From Castanea sativa (lineage: Eukaryota; Streptophyta; Magnoliopsida; Fagales; Fagaceae), in contig NC_134023.1 in NCBI RefSeq assembly GCF_040712315.1, forward strand, positions 16,315,442-16,379,441: a stretch of 64,000 bases of DNA, in the 5' to 3' direction. A program made the position numbers and the translations under genes. The stretch's first letter is position 1. The number at the start of each line of letters is the position of its first letter. A model generated the notes under the pieces. It saw only the letters and a program-made list of their open reading frames with translations. It made no database searches and was not told the DNA's origin. This document shows, in pieces, positions 57,701-64,000 of this stretch.

Positions 57701-58219
57701 TATTCTTTAGTAAGTGTAATAATTTCTAAATTTTATATATTTCCAAATAAACAAACTTTTGATCAACACATAACAATTACTAAAATAAAAAAAATCATAA
57801 AAAAGAACTCATCTCTCTCTCAATTTTAAAGAATATTATTTTCTTGGAAATATAATTTAATAAGTAAGATATTTTATAAAACAGATCTTTAGTTTTATTC
57901 TAATGTTACAACTCACAATCAATCATATAAATAGTTTTACTCATTAAATTATAACACATTTTATTCCCAGTAATTAAGATTACCATTCTTGTTGTAATCC
58001 TCATTCGATTTACCAAACGTTCCCTAATATCTTTCAGCCAAAATTGCTTGTGTGCCTTGAACAAAAGCGACGAACAGGGAGAGAAGGGAAAGCAAAGATA
58101 ACATGAATACACACATAAATTGGGTATGTGATACTAATAAGTTTAGTAAAAAAAAATGCAGCCAAGAAATGTATAAACATTGAGAGGACTAAAAAAAATG
58201 CAGCCAACGAATATATATC
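57701..58219. other. AT-rich spacer
   Basis: No gene seen. The open frames near 57906-58267 have no recognisable domain. Confidence 0.45.
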
Positions 58220-58227
58220 ATAGAGGT

Positions 58228-59854
<1,627 letters not shown>

Positions 59855-59862
59855 ATAGAGGT

Positions 59863-60189
59863 TATAAAATCTTTTTTTTTTTGGCCTAAAATTGTCACGC
59901 CATTAATTGGGTATTAGTTGCTTATTATCAATGCAATGCTCAAATGGGATTTCCATGCCTAATCAATCAATTAATCAATCAATCTATCTATCTATAATAT
60001 AATATTAAAATTGGATCCTACAACTTGTGGATAAACACACTGATGACAAATGACGCAATATCTTGTCTATTTAGAATAATGGAGACAAATAATGTCATAT
60101 GGCAAGTAGCAATTTACCTATAATATAATGACACTTCCATGATCAATAATTAATGCCATTGAATATTTCAATACTGGAAGAATCAAACA
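59863..60189. other. AT-rich spacer
   Basis: Contains an AATCAATC/ATCT short repeat (59962-59995). No gene seen. Confidence 0.5.
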
Positions 60190-61660
60190 GATTTTAATGG
60201 TCATTATAAATTAAATATAAAATTCCAAGAAGTGTATTACAATTTGATAACAAGCTACCATTTATAAACACACCAAACTCTCTAATATAATTCTAGCCTC
60301 ATCACACGCGCACGAAGCGTGTGCGATGTGTCTTTTTTTTTTTAATTTAAAAAAAAAACCTGTGTTTTTATTTTATATATATATATAATTTTTTATTTTG
60401 AGAATCTAATTTATAAGTAAATAAAATAATTTGAAAATCAACAGTAGAGTGACCTTATTTTTTAGACAATATTTTAGTGGGAGTTAAAGTTGTATTTTTA
60501 CCGGATTGTCCTTTAGTTTTGTCTCTACTTAAAACATAGGGATTTACGGACATTTTTGAACAAAAAAAAAATCTAATCAAGAAAAGCCTCTTAAATAGTA
60601 ATATAGATAAGCAAACCAAGTACAATAAAGTTACAAATATTGTCTTGAAAATATAAACACAACAACCATTAAAATAAAATCATACTTATATAAATCAAAC
60701 TATATGACTAATCATTCAAATAACAGAAAGTCATTTTATCGTTAGTTAGGCCCAACTCACTTTCGGATCTTAGGTTAGTGTCACGTTTTAGGTATAGATT
60801 CGAGTTAGGAGTTTTATTTTGAGTTGGTCTTCAAATGGGACTTCCAATTGGGTTGAATTTCGGGCTTGTGATTGGAGTTGGGTAAAGGTTTTTAATGGCC
60901 TTTCTAAATGGTCTATGTAGTTTGGGTTGAGGCCTTACAAGCTTACAGAATGTTTGGAGGATTCTGGATAACAATAGATTGGATTGGATCTTAGATCTGA
61001 AGTAGGTTTAGAATCCGTTTTGCACAAATTGGTTTAGAATCCGTTTGTCTTCTCTTAGTATAAACAATATTCACCAAAACTTGAAACTTCTCCAACATTT
61101 TAATCTTTAAACTTTGATATCTTACTCCAATATGATGTAATCTTAAATTTCTAGGAAGTTTTGTCAGACTCTTTGAGGTCTAATTCAATCCAAAATTTGA
61201 TTTTTTCTTTTCTTCTTGTACTTGTTCTACGATCTCAGTCTCTACATCTTCAGACATATTTTCAGTTTGACTTTGAAGTTCTCAATATTTTCCCAAAATT
61301 TCTTGTGCAATATGAAATCTTTGTTTCCTTGATAAATATCAATGGTAAAAGGCACTCCACCAAACCCCACTCACAATGGTGGTTCTTTAGGATATGCAAT
61401 TTGTTGATGAAAATTGTAATACGAAACAAAAATAATCATTCTTAAAATTTGTCTTTTTAATGGTTTAAAAATTCATGTTCAAAAAATTAATGGTATGGTT
61501 GATTGTGGATGAATTGGTGGTAGAGGATGGGTGGTGGTGGTGGTGGTGAAGATGGTGGTGGTGATGTGCTTTTTTTTCTTACAAGTCATGGGATCTGGTA
61601 CCATTGAAGGCCTCTAAGGTGTGGATGGAAATTCAGTTAGGGTGAGAATCACCAACATAA
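60190..61660. repeat. Duplicated segment, block Y (pairs with 47050-48567)
   Basis: Carries the empty sites for SINE 47105 and for the TIR element at 48574. Interrupted by a Helitron-like element (60293-60607). The open frame at 61161-61445 has no known domain. Confidence 0.8.
60293..60607 (-). mobile_element. Small Helitron-like element
   Basis: On the minus strand it begins TCTATATTACTATTTAAGAG after an A and ends GATGAGGCTAG, matching the Helitron TC start and CTRR end. A hairpin with 7-bp arms (CACACGC/GCGTGTG at 60303-60309 and 60317-60323) lies about 6 bp inside the 3' terminus. It is absent from the paralog near 47300. The base after CTAG is A rather than the usual T. 315 bp, no Rep/helicase. 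Confidence 0.65.
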
Positions 61661-61817
61661 CAATAAAGAGAAAATAATTGGCAAAAATACATTTTTGACC
61701 CTACATTTTTGTCCAATTTTCATTTTAGTCTCCACTTTTTTAGAGCTTCTATTTTGGTCCATACATTTTTGAAAATATTCTCAATTTAGTCCTTATTGGC
61801 ACATGGAATGCATAACT
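61661..61817. other. Spacer
   Basis: Short AT-rich join between the duplicated segment and repeat unit 6; includes a TTTTTG(A/T)C/CATTTTAGTC-type repeat motif. Confidence 0.5.
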
Positions 61818-62706
61818 GTCAAAACTATATATCAACTTGGATTTAATTATTTAGAATTTATTAGTGTTTTTTATAATTTGTTAATGAATTTAACAAAACA
61901 AAAATAAGCATAAACATGTACATAAACATAAATATTAATTTTAAACATATAAAAAACATTAATTAAGTTTATACAATGCCGTTCATCATTTATTATTCTC
62001 GCACACACCATCCATTACCATTAAGTAAAAAGTTTGTAAAGATTTAACAAGAGTCTAGCTAGTCCAACAAAACTTCTAATTTTAATTTCATCTACATTGA
62101 TGTTAAACTTATCAACTATCAAACTTACATTTTTATCCTCTATTTGTTGTCCCTCCAAAATATCCAATAAGTAATTGTTATACAAATATCATTTTACAAA
62201 TATTTTGGTTATAGTCATATTATATATTTATACATCAATTAATAATTTTTTCCCTATAAATCTATTTGATTTAGGGATTGCCATAATAAAGGGTTAGGTG
62301 AAGTAATTGGCTAAACTACGCAGTTAAGTTCAACAACGGTTGCTCCAGCAGATTTGGAATACTTGCCTCATATTCAAGAATGGGCAACCACTATGGTTTA
62401 ACCATTTTAAACTATGAATTAAAAAAAAAAAAACAACAACAACAACAAACAAAAAACTAATAGAAGAAAATTGTGCGTAAAATAGTGAATTTTTGCTCAC
62501 CAAATTTGACTAAACCAAAAAATAGTCTAGGAACACAACAAAATGTTACAATACCTTTATTTTCAGCCGTATTAAATTTCGGTTTGATATATTATTATTT
62601 ATCTTATAGAAATGTTATCTTCATAATGTCTCGTCTATTTTCGTGCCATATGCAGGCATTTGTAGTTTATGCCTTGACATCAACCTTATAGATCAATCTA
62701 GAATAG

Positions 62707-62749
<43 letters not shown>

Positions 62750-62752
62750 CTT

Positions 62753-62787
<35 letters not shown>

Positions 62788-62894
62788 TGCATTAGAGTTT
62801 TTAGAAAAAACTATTGCAAATATTATTAAAAATAAAGTTCAATTTATACTCTAAAAAATTTAAAATCTTTTACAGGTAAATCATGCTACAAAAC
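61818..62894 (-). repeat. NLR-locus repeat unit 6
   Basis: Kinase-2 fragment at about 61985-62170, with TA and CT microsatellites (62708-62746, 62757-62784). Anchor near 61833. Confidence 0.73.
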
Positions 62895-63960
62895 TTTCAA
62901 ATTAGATTTAATTATTTATAGTTTATTAATGTTGTTTGAAATTCGTTAATGAATTTAACAAAAATAAATTAAGCATAAACATGTACATAAACATAAACAT
63001 AAACATTTATTTCAAACATATAAAAAAAAAATTATTTAAGTTTATAAAATACTATTCGTCATTCATCATTCATAATTCTCACACACATATCATCCAATAC
63101 CATCAAGTAAAAAGTTTGTAAAGATTTAACAAGAGTCCAGTGAGGTCGACAAAACGTTTAATTTTAATGGCATCTACACTAATGCTAAACTTATCAATTA
63201 TCAAACTCACATTCTTATCTTCTACTTGTTGTCACTCCAAAATATCCAATAAGTAATAGTTGTACACATATTGTTGTACAAATATATATTTTGGCTATAG
63301 TCATATTATATATTTATACAATCAATTTAAGAATTTTTTTTCCTGTAAAACTATTTGATTTAGGGATTATCATAGTAAAGGGTTAGTTGAAGTATCTGGC
63401 TAAACTACGCAGTTTATGGTTTGACTAGGGATGCCCGAACAAGTATGTATACTTGTATTCATACAAGTACGCACATTTGTTTTCTTCTATTCTCATGTCA
63501 TATACTGGCATTTGTATTATAAGATTATGCATAAGATAAATTTAAGAATTGAATAATAACATCTTATTGACATGAAATTTGACATGTGTGTTAAGAAGAT
63601 ATAGATCATGTAATGAAATTATAGAGTTCTCAAAATATCATACTTTGGTGGTGTAACATGAGAAATTTTCATGTAATATTGTGATTTATGAACTCTAAAA
63701 GGACTAAATTTTATGATTCCCTAAAAAAAGTCTAAATTTTATGAAAATATAAATGTGGATAAAACATATGTACTAATAATTTCGTTCTTATATTTGGAGA
63801 TAGTTTTTACATTGAGAAATCCAAATCTTTTGAATTAAAAAATATATGCACACTTATTTTGTTTTTTCTTATGAGAGATGGAGCCCATAATTATTGAAAG
63901 GAAAAGTGGAGAGAGCATAAACTAATGATTAAAAAAATAAAAATAAAAGCTGAGAAGAAA
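62895..63960 (-). repeat. NLR-locus repeat unit 7
   Basis: Kinase-2 fragment at about 63060-63250. The remainder (63360-63950) matches 41580-42149 of unit 4. Confidence 0.75.
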
Positions 63961-64000
63961 AGTACTCACAATTGTTGGTGGATGATTTCTGCGACCGCCT
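63961..64000 (-). pseudogene. NB-ARC GLPL fragment at the window edge
   Basis: Minus strand AVAEIIHQQL, homologous to AKALAEFIHEQL at 42150, with the same GTGAGT after it. It continues beyond the window, so a third NLR block begins here. Confidence 0.65.

Overview
This window is AT-rich plant nuclear DNA, very probably from a woody eudicot. The evidence is plant Ty1/copia elements primed by initiator-Met tRNA, a giant Ogre/Tat-like Ty3/gypsy element, hAT, SINE and Helitron-like elements, and relics of a CC-NB-ARC disease-resistance (NLR) gene. The repeat style reminds me of Fagales (oak or chestnut), but I cannot fix the genus. I see no intact, convincingly expressed host gene. Almost all coding signal is transposon-derived or pseudogenic.

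Positions 2465-39133 are one 36.7-kb nested insertion. A minus-strand SIRE-like copia (element A, TSD TAAAC) landed in a copy of a local NLR-derived repeat. It was later split by a solo LTR (element B, 5283-6411, TSD TAACG) and by a 26.7-kb gypsy element (element C, 8442-35157, TSD CCAAA/CCAGA). Element C itself contains a second copia (element D, 10879-18439) and a small hAT element (E, 29295-29874, TSD CATGAACA). A keeps a decayed pol and an envelope-position ORF but no recognisable gag. D keeps a gag and the same extra ORF but no pol. C has a broken gag-pol on the plus strand and, between pol and its 3' LTR, two antisense genes that resemble plant mobile domain (PMD) or DUF7745 proteins. 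At least one of these has GT-AG introns.

Positions 39134-64000 are a degenerate NLR locus. Short NB-ARC pieces (P-loop, kinase-2, GLPL) lie on the minus strand in repeated units. A block of about 10.3 kb appears tandemly duplicated: equivalent anchors fall near 41130, 51606 and 61833. Each block was then decorated by younger insertions: two solo LTRs, two SINEs with 18-bp target duplications, a TIR element, a TA-flanked MITE, a 1.6-kb hAT element and a small Helitron-like element. Comparison of the duplicated blocks gives empty sites that support several of these boundaries.

Positions 1-2340 hold little: a possible TIR element (1011-1910) and plain AT-rich sequence. Nothing here works as an operon. 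The logic of the window is insertion order, with decayed NLR DNA as the substrate.
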